Shown piece by piece: positions 21,003 to 32,769 of a stretch of DNA of 64,000 bases. The stretch comes from Beta vulgaris subsp. vulgaris (taxonomy: Eukaryota; Streptophyta; Magnoliopsida; Caryophyllales; Amaranthaceae). The notes under the pieces are model-generated. The model did no database searches. It saw nothing but the letters and a program-made list of their open reading frames with translations, and was not told where the DNA came from. Position 1 is the stretch's first letter. Each line of letters starts with the position of its first letter. The stretch lies in the NCBI RefSeq assembly GCF_026745355.1, contig NC_079203.1, forward strand, positions 44,186,081 to 44,250,080, in the 5' to 3' direction. The position numbers and the translations under genes are program-made.

Positions 21003-22330
21003 TTACTTTGTAAGGACCGTCCCAGTTGGCCCCAGTTTGCCTTTAGATGGATAGCCCCGTGCTTCGACCTTTCTGACCACCCAATCTCCGAGCTGGATTG
21101 GCCTTGACTTGACTCGACGATTGAACTGCCGAGTTACTCTTTGCTTGTAGCGGATCGACCTTAACAATGAGTTGCCCCTTGTTTCTGGCAGCAGGTCGAG
21201 GTTGACAGGCTTTTCTTCTTCATTTTGCTCGAAGTCATAAAAGGTGATCCGAGGTGATGGGATACCGACCTCTACTGGGAGCACTGCCTCACTACCATAG
21301 ACTAATCCGAACGGGGAGTGTCCCGTTGCTTCCTTTAGTCGTCCGAGCAGACCACAAGACTCCAGGCAGGTCGTCCACCCAAGCCCCTTTTGCTGCGTCA
21401 AGGGATTTTTTGATCCCCTTGAGCACTATCTTTTGGCTGCTTCTGCTTGGCCGTTGGTTTGTGGTCGGGAACGGCGAGAGAACCTGGTCTGTATTCCAAA
21501 ACGAGCACAATATTCCCGAGTTGGTCCGCTATTGAAATTGCCGACCATTGTCCGAGACCAGGGCTCGGGGTACTCCAAACCTTGTGATTATGTTCCTCCA
21601 ATGAAGGCTTGGACTTGTTTGTCAGTGATGGAGGCAAGGGGTTCGGCTTCAGTCCACTTGGTGAAATAGTCTATGGCCACTATCAAGAACTTCCGCTGAC
21701 CAGATGCTGGTGGGAAAGGGCCGAGCAGGTCCATGCCCCATTTGTCAAATGGTAGAACTGCTTGAATGGAGTTGAGGGGGGTAGCTGGGGATCTGGGAAT
21801 ATCCGAATGGATTTGGCAAGATGGGCATCTCTTCACCAATTCTTGTGCATCTGCCTTGAGAGTAGGCCAGTAGTACCCAGCCCTTAGAGCTTTTCCGCTA
21901 TGGTTCTCCCCCTTGATGCTGCTACACGCCCCTTGGTGTATTTCCCTTAGGATGTAATTTCCTTCTTCAGGGGTTACACACTTCAGCAGTGGGTGCGTGT
22001 ATGACTTCTTGTAGAGCTGCTCGTCATGCCATAAGAACCAACCTGCTCGGTGCTTGATCCTTTCGGCTTCTTTGGCATCTGTTGGGAGGACTCCATCCCT
22101 TAAGTATCCGACCACCTCATCCATCCAAGTGGCGTTCGGTCTAGAATCAACTGTTCCTTTGCATTTATGCTGGGCTGGCGAAGTACCTCCCACATGATAG
22201 TCCGAGGGGCTGACCCCTCTGCCGAACTAGCCATACGAGCCAGAGCGTCGGCTTGTTGATTCTCCGACCTGGGTATGTGGCTGATACGGAAATGGGAGAG
22301 TTTTTTGATGAACTCTTGTGCCTTGGCCAG
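21003..22330 (-). pseudogene. Integrase of the Ty3/gypsy element (frameshifted)
   Basis: On the minus strand the zinc-binding segment contains HQGACSS, RAGYYWPTLKADA and CPSCQIH. The catalytic core follows with the first Asp in VAIDYFTKW, the second in VSDNGRQF and the Glu in NGQAEAA. The three acidic residues of DD(E) are therefore visible, but they fall in different frames because of small indels near 21.5-21.6 kb. The C-terminal part continues to 21003 with LGDWVVRKV. An intact copy would insert the cDNA into host DNA. Confidence 0.88.
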
Positions 22331-23010
22331 ATACATTCTCATATTATCCCTCCTTGGCCTCGTACTCCCCGAGACCTGACCACTATAAGCTGGGAGTCTG
22401 ATCGGGCCTCAATGGCCGTGGCTCCTGCAAGAATGCACAGCTGAAGTCCGAGGATGAGAGCTCATATCCGCTTCATTGTTCGATCCCAGGAATTCGAACT
22501 TGATTGCATACTCCATTTTTTCTCCGACCGGGGGCTTAAGCACTAGCCCCGCCCACATCCTGACTTGGTGGAAGAACCATCCACGTATAGTTCCCACTCT
22601 TCATTCTGGCCGACCGGGGGCCGAGTTGTGCATTCAGTTATAAAGTCCGCCAAGGCTTGAGCTTTGATGGCCCTTCTGGGCTCATATTCCAGGCCGAAAT
22701 CAGCCAACTGGTCAGCCCAATCCGTCATCCGACTGGAGTGGTTCCTGCTTCTCTATACCTTGCGGAGGGCTGTCCGGTAAGGACCTTGATTTGATGGGCT
22801 TGGAAGTAGGTTTCAGCTTTCTACTAGCCATGACGAGGGCGAAGACCATCTTCTCCACCTCACTATATTTGCTTCTGCCCCTCGAAAGGCATGGCTTATG
22901 AAGTAGACCGGGTGTTGCGTCCCTTCCCTTTCGGCTACCAGAACGCACTTAGGGCGTATTCGGATACGGCCAAGTACAAACAATGTTTCCCCCGGCAAGG
23001 GGGACATGAG
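22250..23010 (-). pseudogene. RNase H region of the Ty3/gypsy element
   Basis: Minus-strand frames carry the RT-RNase H connection (HPVYFISHAF), the linker ADFGLEYEPRRAIKAQALA and the RNase H motif WELYVDGSS. A helix with LARMASSAEG completes it. Stops and frame changes separate the pieces, so no functional product is expected. Confidence 0.8.
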
Positions 23011-23800
23011 CTTGGGAGAGTTGATAGATGAAGTTTGAGGGAGGTGAAGGCTTGCTCAGCTCTTCGTCCCATGAACTCTTTTCTCTTAAGGGCCTTGAAG
23101 AAGAATAGGCTCTTATCAGCCGACCGTGACAGGAACCGTCCGAGGGCAGCTAGACATCCTGTTAGGCGCTGCACTTCCCTGACGTTCCGAGGGGATTTCA
23201 TTTCCAGAACTGCTTTGATCTTGTCGGGGTTGGCCTCAATACCCCTTTCATCAACCAGAAATCCGAGGCACTTGCCCCCTTTCACTCCGAAGACGCACTT
23301 TTTAGGATTGAGCATCATACGATACTTCCTCAGTGTGCTCAGCGTCTCCTCTAGGTCGCTGGATGATCAGAGTGGGCCTTGCTTTTGACGATCATGTCGT
23401 CAACATACACCTCATGTTCCGACCCAACTGATCACTGAAAATTTTTTAACTGTCCGCTGGTAGTGGCTCCGGCGTTTTTCAGTCCGAATGGCATCATTTT
23501 GTAGCAGTAGACCCCTTGCGGGGTGGTGAAAGCGGTATGAATCCGATCATGTTCCGCCATGGGAATTTGGTGATAGCCTGCATTAGCATCCATGAAGCTT
23601 AGAAGGGCATGACCAGCTGTCGATCGACTAACCTGTCTATTTTGGGCAGAGGATGGTTGTCTTTCGGACAGGCCTTGTTCAGGTCTGTGAAATCCACGCA
23701 CATGCGCCAAGCCCCGCTCGGCTTTTTCACCATACTACATTAGCCAGCCATTCCGAGTACTGGCATTCCTCAATGAACCTGCCTCGAGCAGTTTCTTGAC
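22935..23800 (-). pseudogene. Reverse transcriptase of the Ty3/gypsy element
   Basis: Minus-strand blocks include SFMDANAGYHQIPM, the TTPQGVYCYKMMPFGLKNA block and the catalytic YVDD with DMIVKS (near 23395). After a frame change come NPKKCVFGVKGGKCLGFLVD and VQRLTGCLAALGRF. These are strongly similar to the second element near 61.5-62 kb, so both belong to the same Tat-like group. Several one-base indels and stops make it non-functional. Confidence 0.88.
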
Positions 23801-24479
23801 CTCCACTGCGGCAGCTTTGCACCTTTCCGGCCTTGATGCCTTAGCTTTTGCTTGACTGGCTTATACCCCTCCTTAATATTCAGCTCATGACACATGATTT
23901 TGGGGTCAAGTCCAGGCATCTCTGAGGCCTCATAGGCGAAACGTCCTGGTATTCCCTGAGCACTTGCACTACTTGGCTCTTGTTTCTGGGTTTAGGGCCT
24001 TGCCCACTCTTACAGTCCGACCGGGTTCGTCCCGATCTCTACTTCTTCGTCTTCCTCAGCTGGCTGAGGTCGTTCGTACTGTTGGGGTTTTCTGTGATGT
24101 ACACCCCCAAGTTCCTTGGTGAATTTTCTTCCCTTTTTCTCTTCTTCGAGTCCTCTTGGACGTCGATTTCAGTTCTGCTCTTTAAGCTATTAACATAGCA
24201 TTCTCGCCGCCTGCTGATCCCCTGAATTTTTCCGACCTTCCCCTCATCTGTTTCGAACTGCATGAGGAGTTGGTACGTGAGATGCAGCTTTTGTTCTGTT
24301 CAGGTGGGTCGTCCCATATTATGTTGTATGGAAGGGATGTCGACCACTAGAAAGTCGATCGGTAGGCTTCTGCCTTGCCTTTCTCTCCCATCCGAGTGGG
24401 AGCTTTATCGACCCAACGGGCTGTACAGATTTCCCCGAAGCCTATGAGTGGCTGATCGAGTGGCGTGACATCCTCTCGC

Positions 24480-24620
24480 TATACTTCAGCTTTTCAGGCA
24501 TTCCAGAGTTATATATCTGCGGATGACCCGCTGTCGACCAAGACACGTCTGACTCGGAAGTTGGCTACTTTGAGCTCGATGACCAGGGGGTCATCGTGGG
24601 GTACGCTGACGGACCGACTG
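24480..24620 (-). pseudogene. Aspartic protease fragment of the Ty3/gypsy element
   Basis: On the minus strand the sequence reads DDPLVIELKVANFRVRR followed by VLVDSGSSADI. This is the D(S/T)GSS active-site block of retroviral-type aspartic proteases. It is followed at once by a stop. The corresponding block in the second element is IDTGSSTDII at about 60.4 kb. An intact enzyme would process the Gag-Pol polyprotein. Confidence 0.75.
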
Positions 24621-24775
24621 GATTCTCCGAATGTCATTATGGGACAATCCGACCGGCTTGGTTTGACTCTAGTACCTGGTGCTTGAGGTTTTGAAGGTGA
24701 GCTTTCCTGGCTCGGCCGGTTAGGCCTCCCGAGGCGAAGCCACCCGATGACCCCAATGTACCCTTCCGTTCCCCA

Positions 24776-26192
24776 CTATTGGACTGACCGACCTTCTGCT
24801 TCCCTTCTCTTCACTGTGTGCTTGAGGTAGCGGTTCAGCTTGCCCTGGTCGGCAAGGTTATCCAACCCTTTTTTTAGCTCTCTACAATCCTTTGTGGTAT
24901 GACCACATTCCCGGTGGTACTCACACCACTGGCTTTTGTCTCTCCGGTAGGCTGAGGTCCGGATGGGTTGGGGGTTGGGCAGCATGGACTTGTGCTTGAT
25001 GTCCAGGTATATTTCTCTTTGTTCTTATTGAAACGAGGGTTGTTTCCATGATCGGTGAACCTATCCGACCGACCGCCCGTTTTCTGTTGTTTGGGCTGAT
25101 CTCTGTTGTTTCCTTCTTCCTTTCTCTTCTTACTTCCTTCTTCCGAGTGACGGCAAATGTCTGCCGCTTGGATAAATCTTTGAGCCTTTGCCATGGCCTC
25201 TGAAAAGGTTTTGACTTCACTCTCAGCCAATGTCCATCTTAGCCGGCCAGGCTGCAATCCGGACATGAGAGCAGCGAAGGCCACAGCATCCTGCAGGTCG
25301 GATACTTTCAGGGACTCTTCATTGAATCTTTTTATGTAGTCGGCTAGACTTTCATTCTTCTCTTGCTTGACCCCCATGAGGTGTAAGCTAGTCTTCTTTT
25401 GCCTCTTTCCGGCCACGAACTGATGGGTAAACATGTCCTCGAGCACGCAAATCGGTGATGATTCCGGCCGGCAACTCTTGGAACCAATTTAGCGCGAGCC
25501 CTTTCAGTGTGGTGGGGAAGAACCGACACCATGTGGCCTCGCAGCTGGTCTGCACACTCATCTGAGCCTTATAAGTGGCCATATGGTCGGTTAGGCCCGC
25601 GAACGGTTCAATCAGCGGTGTTTTGACTTTCCCTTGTAGGGGGTGTCAATAATCTCTCGGCTGAACGGGGTCATGAACTTGAGGCTCCCGTTGCCGAGCC
25701 TTAGGGTTTGGACTGACGATCACCCTGTCCCTCACGCTGAGCAGCCTTGCGATCTAGGAACTGACGAGCATCATATCCCTGACTACGGCGTTTCTCATTA
25801 AGGATATTTCGAGCATCTTCCGGCTTGCGGCCAGGATTCCCCTTGGCGACTGGAAACGTGGGTCTCCTCCCTTCGGAGAGCAGCTTCCCGAGGGCTGACC
25901 TCTCGCCCAGAGGAGGGCGTTCATCTTGCCGGGAGGGGGGCCTTTGAGACCAAACAGGCTCCCGAGCGGCTGACCTTTGCCGGTTAGGCTGGTCATGAAG
26001 GGAGCGAGGGTTTTGCTCTTCCCTATGAGATGGCCTCTGGACATTGTCATCACGTGGCTGGAGGTTGAGCTGATTATGCCCTTGTCCTTGCTGGAGGGTG
26101 GTCAGCATTTGCATGATGCTTTGCTGAAGGTTTGTTGCAGCTGAGCTGCTATGAGTGCATGTCAGCTGTGAGCAAAGGTTGAGGGTCAACAT
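24776..26192 (-). pseudogene. Gag of the Ty3/gypsy element
   Basis: The minus-strand N-terminal part is Gln/Arg-rich (26192-25701). The retrotransposon gag domain follows (25582-25100), with CRFFPTTLKGLALNWFQELP and ESLADYIKRFNEESLKV. A zinc-knuckle-like segment CEYHRECGHTTKDC lies near 24900. Frames change at about 25.6, 25.4 and 24.98 kb. Gag would form the particle and bind RNA. The order, and the histidine-rich knuckle in place of a standard CCHC, match Tat-lineage Gag. Confidence 0.85.
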
Positions 26193-26447
26193 GCTGTATT
26201 TCCCGAGAGGGAGAAGGTTGAAGTTCCTGAGAGAGTTCCAGGTTAGGGTCCAGTGTATGAACTGAAGGGGATCTAGTCCGTGCTGACCTCCTTGGCTGGG
26301 GTGAGGGTTCCCTCTCGGTTCGCTGAGGTTGGGTAGATCTGTTACGGGCGTTCTTGGATTGGTGCCATGGCTGATAGCACTGTGGTTAAGTCCTGCTGAG
26401 CAGCAAGTGAATTTTTCGAAGTGGTGGCGAAGTAACTTTTTGTACTA

Positions 26448-26466
26448 TCCCCACAGACGGCGCCAA
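26448..26466 (-). promoter_or_regulatory. Primer-binding site of the Ty3/gypsy element
   Basis: On the minus strand TGGCGCCGTCTGTGGGGA lies two bases inside the 5' LTR. The same word follows the LTR of the second gypsy element at 58391. A PBS starting TGGCGCC is typical of Tat/Athila elements and is usually assigned to tRNA-Asp. Confidence 0.8.
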
Positions 26467-26468
26467 AC

Positions 26469-26857
26469 TGTTTCTGTCTAGAAATTAAGGTTAATGATCT
26501 GTGCTGAACAAGTCCTTAAGTCCGACAGGGCTGATTATCAGTTCACCGGAAACCTGCAAAACACAGAAACTACCCCGGGGGTTGTTCCGGGATCCTCAAG
26601 TCAGTTGATGATTGAGGTAGAGAGAGAGTCTAGAGTGAGAAACTCAAGTTAGTTAGGTGAGAATTCAATACCTTTGCATTGATGGGACAAGAGGTATTTA
26701 TAGTGGTGAGAATTTCTAGAAAGTGGTGTGCTGGACATGACAGCTCACTTGGGATTGGCATTACCTTTTCAAAGGATGATTCTGGTGGGACCCATGGAGC
26801 TTAGGTGGTGGTGCCACATGGCATGATATTACTGGAGGGATTTAATGGGCCCAAACA
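26469..26857 (-). repeat. 5' LTR of the Ty3/gypsy element
   Basis: A 389-bp LTR, TG..CA, matching 14416-14818. It holds an intact TATA box on the minus strand (TATAAATA at 26695-26702). The 3' copy lost one base at that box. It drives transcription leftwards. Confidence 0.93.
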
Positions 26858-26862
26858 AAATC

Positions 26863-27179
26863 CCTTTTCATATACAAGAAATAGGGAGGTATGCTCTTTC
26901 GCTTGTTAGTTGAATCCCCTTATTATAATCTTTGACTATGTCACTGATTAGTATACTATGTAAGTGTAATGATGATTAGTTTTACATTCATTATACTACT
27001 CGTAATCAAGAATTCAAGATTATAAAACCAAACAAAACACTGACAATGACGCCAAACAAGCTCTAGATTTTCACCAAATACATAAAAAAAACATTAACAT
27101 GTGTAATGTTGTTATATTTGTTTTCCTAGGTATGTTCTCAATTGCATTTTCATAATATATAATTTAAGCATATATCCTT
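26863..27179. other. AT-rich intergenic DNA, no gene seen
   Basis: Short unique spacer between the gypsy element and the LINE tail; nothing recognised. Confidence 0.5.
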
Positions 27180-28740
27180 TTTTTTTAATATTGATAATAA
27201 GAAAAAGCATTAGGAGACCCTTCGCTCAAGGATAACTCTTAATGCATCATTAGCGAGAATACAAGAAAAGGGATGGAGCATTACAAACATTTGTTGCAAA
27301 AGAAGTTGGATGTCTCGAATGATGGTTTGAATTTGCCACGGTGACCCTATATATATTTTTGACGGCGTTGACTACAAGTAAATTATCTCCTTCAATTTTG
27401 AGGTGCGTGATTTTATTTGTAGTGGCCCAAATGATACCCTTGTGGAGGGTTGTAGCTTCGGCGACTTAAACAGGGGATTGGCCAAGGTTGAAAGTTGTAG
27501 CCTGGAGTGGTTCGGCTTTGTGGTTCCGGAAGATGAAGCCCGCCGCTGCTGCTCCATTTTTTACCGATCCTCGAAATCGAGCTTGAAGTGGAGTGGTGGG
27601 AGAGGGGGAGGGACTAGAGATAAGGATGGAGGTTGAGGGGGTGGAGTGGGGCGGGGGGTTAGAGTGTAAACGATCGATGTGCGATCAGTAGTTCTACTCT
27701 AGGTGGCTTGTGTTTAGCTCGGTGAAGCACAAGGTGGAAAGACCACGATTCATTTGTGAAGATGACAATGTTGCGTTCTTTCCATAAGCTCCATAAGAGG
27801 AAAATGAGTTTCCGTAAGTTCTTGCTATTTTTGAGATTTTGATGTAGCTAGAGTAGAGGAATAGTGGCGGTGGGTAGAGGTAAGTGGATCCATGTTTTTA
27901 TGGGTTGAGCGGCCCATAGGGTAGTGGCTTTAGAGAAGAGAATGAAAAGGTGATCTAATGTTTTGTTGTGGTGAAGGCAGTGAGAACAGTGGTTGAACGG
28001 AGTGATGTGACGCTGATGGAGGGTCTGCCTTACTCCAAGGCTATTATGACAAATTTGCCATAGGAAGAGAATGAGTTTGGGGGAAATGTCGAGCTTTCAG
28101 ATCCACTGGAATGACCAAGGGGGAGGGGGAGTTGGGGATGTTGTGTGCTAACCAGGTTGCAGATTTGACTGAAAAATTTCCGGAAGGAGTGGGGCCCAGA
28201 CCGGTTTGTCTTCCATGTCATGAGAAGGCAATGGGATGCCTTTTATGTGGGATATAATGATTTTGGAAAGAAATTGTCGAAGGAGGGGGATGTTCTAGGA
28301 TTGATCAAGTGTGATAAAGGTAACCACTTTAAGAGATAAGTTCAATTGATAGGGATTACGGTTCAAAAGATGGGCTAGGTTGTCATCTGTGGATCGATTG
28401 TCGAACCAGAAGGAGGTGGATTTGCCATTACAAATGCGCCATCGTATTTTTTTTATGAGGAGTTTTCGTTATGCTAGGATTTTCCTCCAGATGAAAGAAT
28501 CTGGCCCTTCGGGGATAACATCGAAAAAAGTTCGGGAGTTTAAATATTTTTCTTTGATCAAGGTAGTCCATAGGCTTTGGTGATGGAAAATTTGATGCCA
28601 GCCGAGTTTAGCGATTAAAGCTTGCTTTAGAGGGAGGGTCTTACGAAGTCCGAGGCCCCCGTGGCTCTTAGGTTGGCAAATTTTGTCCTAGGTGATCAAG
28701 GAGATGCTATTTTTATCTTTATTCGTATGAGTCATGTGTT
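27180..28740 (-). mobile_element. 5'-truncated LINE with zf-RVT and RNase H domains
   Basis: The poly(T) at 27179-27190 is the poly(A) tail of a minus-strand LINE. Read in that direction from about 28.7 kb there is a KYLNSRTFFDV/FIWRKIL segment and then WRICNGKSTSFWFDN. The zf-RVT part follows (FLWQICHNSLGVRQTL, C..CLHHNKTLDHLF, about 28090-27940). It ends with an RNase H (RVT_3) remnant containing GAAAAGFIFRNHKAE and EATTLHKGI (27600-27400). This is the standard end of an L1/Cin4-type ORF2 with RNase H. RT and endonuclease are missing, and stops interrupt the frame. Confidence 0.85.
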
Positions 28741-28744
28741 AGTT

Positions 28745-29060
28745 TATTGCCTTGTATTTTTCAAGTATCGCTTTGTATATATGCACCCCATATTCCCCTT
28801 TTTATTCTCATCGTTATAAAACATATCCCAGATCAAAAGTCTATATTTTATACCCAACCTAGCCATAATCATCCTTGTATCATTACCACATATCATCACC
28901 ACAACTACCTCAATTGAACCCCCTAAATGGCCAACATAGCTATTGGAACCACCATTATTATTGAGCGTTTAATTAAATTGTTAGAGTATATGCATCATCT
29001 AGACTGAACTTCAAATTAAAGTGGATCAAAAAATTATAGCAAACAAGCTTTTTGTGTTAA
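28745..29060. other. AT-rich intergenic DNA, no gene seen
   Basis: Nothing recognised beyond simple AT-rich sequence. Confidence 0.45.
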
Positions 29061-29064
29061 TGAA

Positions 29065-29315
29065 AAACAAGAATAGTTTCAGTTACTTTTTTTACTCCAC
29101 CCTCCTCGAGTCTTTGAAGTTTGTATACTCGAGGTTATGAGTTTGAGTTTTCTTAATTACGGGAATATTTTAATCTCTTTATAAGGAAAAATCATACTAG
29201 TATAAATATCATGTTATAGTTAAGTACACCACATTAGTATATGAGGTGGGGCGACACACAGCAATGCATACTTGCATACACGTTTTGATAATACATATAA
29301 ATAGAAATAGATTAG
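29065..29315 (+). repeat. Paralogous unoccupied site of the large Helitron
   Basis: The left half (29065-29234) matches 30096-30260, and the right half (29235-29315) matches 35141-35228. Here the two halves are joined directly (GTTATAGTTAAGTACACCAC), whereas the other locus is split by the 4.9-kb Helitron. This locus therefore preserves the pre-insertion state of a duplicated segment. Confidence 0.85.
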
Positions 29316-30095
29316 CCGTAGAAATAGATTCTCTTTTTGTTATTTATTTTTTTATGTTTATATTTTTAATAAATTTCAGTCTCTCTCTAATGGAGAGTTT
29401 TTCTACCCATATATTGGGTTATATCTACCCATATATTGGGTATTATGTCTCTCCATCTGAGAGTTTGGAGATTTTATCTTTGAGTTTTCGTGTAATTCAA
29501 GATGTTGTGTTGATTGAAGTTTATGCGGAGTTGCAACAGATGTCAAGACTTCATTTACAATTACTTGAATTAAATCCAGTTCTACTTCAAAACTACAAAA
29601 GATCGACAGACCCCCTTGCAGAAGGCTGCATCAAACAGCGATATGAAAGACGGGGGTTTTCAGAAGTGTTAGATCTACTTAATGATCGTAGTTTTGTCAT
29701 ATTAGAGCTGTATTTATTTCATTTTGATATGTATTTTTTGGTTTCTAATTCTCTTGTAGATGTCGTATGACTTTGAATCAATGAATTTATATTAATTTTT
29801 TTTAAAAAAAGAGTTGAGACATCAACGCTTTTATTTTGGCCCCCAAAATATAAATAAATAAACACTTGTTTTTTGAACCCTCATCACAATAGACTAATGG
29901 AGTACACTATTCAAGAAGCTCTAAGCTTAGTAGTTGTTCCAACAATTGGTGATGCTGATTGATGAAAGACGGCCTCTTATGACTTTGGTATACGAGATTT
30001 AACGCAGCTTTTACGCTCTTTTCAGCTTCTTCTTTTTGTGATTTAGCATTTCAGAATTAGAGTTTACAAATGCCGGCACTATTAAAAACAGTATT
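29316..30095. other. Spacer with an unrecognised 174-codon frame
   Basis: An open frame on the plus strand spans 29246-29770. Its first half is hydrophobic and AT-driven. The second half (VYAELQQMSRLHLQLLELNP) is more protein-like, but I do not recognise it. A near-palindromic duplication of CTACCCATATATTGGGT lies at about 29404-29440. It could be a decayed exon or transposon part. Confidence 0.3.
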
Positions 30096-30566
30096 AGTTT
30101 CAGTTAATATTTAACTCCACAGGCACCCAGACCACCCTCCTTGAGTCTTTGAAGTTTGTATACCCGAGATTATGAGTTTAAGCTTTTTTAATTACGCGAA
30201 TATTTTAATTTCTTTATAAGGAAAAATTATACTAGTACAAATATTATGTTATAGTTAAAATACTAGTTCTTGGACCCGTGCAAACTGCACGGGAACATTT
30301 TAGTAAATTTTTTTTGGGCTAAAATCATTGAACAAATTAATATACAACATAAACGTGATAATATTAGGATACATATAAAGGTATCATCAATTTAGTAACA
30401 GATTTAATAGCTATTTTATTGGAAAGAAAGTTAATAAGGTGAACCTTATATACTTAAGTGCTGAATTTAAAATTAATAAATAACAATTTCCATAAATATC
30501 CTTAAAATAATTTATATTATCAAATTAGGCAACTATCTTCATTAGTCAGTCAGTACTTAAACATTT

Positions 30567-31395
30567 TGAAACACTTCTTTGTACACCACGTTAGTGGTAA
30601 TATTCGACTTCGCTCGATCTTTATCACAGATTAGAATCTTCAATCCTTTTTTGCTCGTAACTCTTGAAATTGTCACATTAAATTGTCCATGGCTGAAAAC
30701 CGGCCTAGGAAAACCAACATGAGATAGAGATTGCCCTTGTCTTTTTAATTGTCATTGCAAAGCAAACAACCAAAGAAAATTGTCTCCTTTGAAATTTGAT
30801 AGGAAATTTTGTTTCATCAGATGGGGTTAGTGTCATTCGAGGAATAAACACCTTGTCGCCTACGTTACTTTGATATGACTACAGCTTCAACGATGCGATT
30901 ACCAAGGTGTTTGACAACCAAACGCGTACCATTACATAACCCATAAGTTTGGTCAATATTCCTGAGAAGCATTATCGGTGCCCCAACCTTTAGTCTCACA
31001 TTATGATTTGCTAAACCCAGGGCATTTGATTGTATTAAGAAATTCGTTTGAATATACTTCATGTACTCCAAAGTTTGTCTCTTCTTTTGAAATTGCATCA
31101 AAACTAAGGTAAGTTCTTTCTTCACCAGGCAATTGGGACAACACATGATCGTTAACCGTCTCAACTATGTCATGTGTTGGCGCAAGTATAGCTCTCTCTT
31201 GGAAATAAGTTGCTTCCCATAAATGAACTTCTAGGTCAGGATATGTGTTGTCGACTACGGCCGCGATAGGGTCATCTCCTCCATCAATCAGTATATCGTC
31301 TGAAATTTCTACACAGCCCTCCCCATCATTAGGCTCTCCCGCCTCCCCATCCCCAATATTTAATATCCACTCTGAGAAATCTCGAATTTCAACTA
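30567..31395 (-). pseudogene. Helitron PIF1-like helicase C-terminus
   Basis: Three minus-strand frames join into the standard C-terminal part of plant Helitron helicases. The first (to about 31020) has FSEWILNIGDGE, YFQERAILAPTHDIVETVN and LPGEERTYLS. The second (to 30865) has LKVGAPIMLLRNIDQ and GLCNGTRLVV. The third has FIPRMTL, FQRRQFSLVVCFAMTI, VTSKKGLKILI and VVYKEVF. Helicase motifs V-VI are recognisable but separated by two frameshifts, and the FAMTINKSQGQS-type motif is damaged. Walker A and the Rep nuclease are absent. The intact protein would unwind DNA during rolling-circle transposition. Confidence 0.9.
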
Positions 31396-32769
31396 CAAAT
31401 AAGGATCACACATGTCAATAATATACTATTCTTTGAGAAATTCATTTGTCTCTGTTGAGATATTTGACAACTTTTTAGAAAGTGATGGTTCTCCTAAAGC
31501 AATCCTCTTGTTTCTTAAATAAAAAATTAATCATTATCGAAGCGCAATCTAATATACAACATAGACGTGTAAATTTTGCACTTATAATATCATGTTTGCA
31601 TATGCATAAACAAAACAATGCACTTGCAGTTTGTCATACTTACCTACTGAAATTGTTGGCTATTTTTTTTTTTTAATAATCTAAATAATATTGAAAAGAT
31701 CCCTCTTTTTTTCAAATTTGATTTTCAGTGAAAATCTAGGTATCAAATATGTGATTGGCATTTTTCCTTTTATTAAATATGTGATAGTTAAATAATGCGT
31801 TTGATCATACTTTAAACTATTATATATGATTATATTACAAATGAATGATGGTAAATTTAAAAACTTCCATTTCGCAATAATCATATATAAAATGTTCATT
31901 TTCAATTTTTTTTCAAAAAAAAAGCAACATATACATGTGACTATTAATCAGTTAAATTGAGAATATGGGAATTTAATTTCGTATATCACCAACATAAAAT
32001 GTGCTAAGTTTTGTATATTTATTAGTTAGAATTGAGAACATGTGCTAAGTCATCAATTTAATTTCTTAGAATAGTGCTTGTACGACAGTAACATATTTGC
32101 CTTTAAGTTATTGATTTTTGTTTTCTTCTTTTTGGTTAGGCAGCTGAATCATGATGTATATACAAATCATATTATAAATCGTCATCTTTTAGTATTCATA
32201 AGATTGCAATAATATCATGATAAGATTGATCATAAGTGGTTAGGAATATTTTTTATTGCAAAAAATTATGTTTAAATGTATATGGTTGACTATAAATATA
32301 TATTGTTTAAAAGAAACCCAAAATCTACTATACATCACATTATACTATATTGTACCATATGAGATAAATTGTTTTTATGGTAAAATCTTAACATTATCCT
32401 ATACAATTCATCGTTTTCTTTACTAATAGCTTAGTGATTCCTTTATTTTTTGAAAAAAAACATACTAACACGGTTTATATGGAAGTACCTTTGCTTGAAG
32501 TACTTTATCTCTGGAATATCCTCATTAATGAATAGTCTTGTTGCATATCGAGAGTTAGAAACTCGAACCTCTCCTACACCACATCATATAATTTAACAGT
32601 GTGTATTGATATGTAATATATATGTATATATGCATATATGTATATTTAGATTAATAAACTTATCTAATTTTTTGTTTTTAATGTAAATCGAATATAATTT
32701 AAAAAAGGAAAGTTCTACGGGATATTTGTTAATCATTCTAGAAAAAAAGGGTTTACTTAGAGTAGAGGA

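Larger units (their letters stand above)
14416..26857 (-). mobile_element. Complete Ty3/gypsy retrotransposon, Tat-like, with antisense gene
   Basis: This 12.4-kb element lies on the minus strand. LTRs at 26469-26857 (5') and 14416-14818 (3') start TG and end CA, and a perfect 5-bp duplication AAATC flanks them (14411-14415, 26858-26862). The primer-binding site TGGCGCCGTCTGTGGGGA follows the 5' LTR. Along the minus strand come gag, protease, RT, RNase H and integrase (to about 21.0 kb). A 6-kb region follows with an antisense multi-exon gene and tandem repeats, then the 3' LTR. Gene order with integrase last is Ty3/gypsy, and the extra antisense ORF before the 3' LTR is a known trait of Tat-lineage elements. 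Coding frames are broken. The LTRs differ mostly by small indels. Confidence 0.93.

Noticed and set aside
29246..29770. 174-codon ORF as a host gene
   Set aside because: The start lies in the duplicated flank of the Helitron site and the N-terminal half is AT-driven hydrophobic sequence. Nothing recognisable; left as an unassigned frame.
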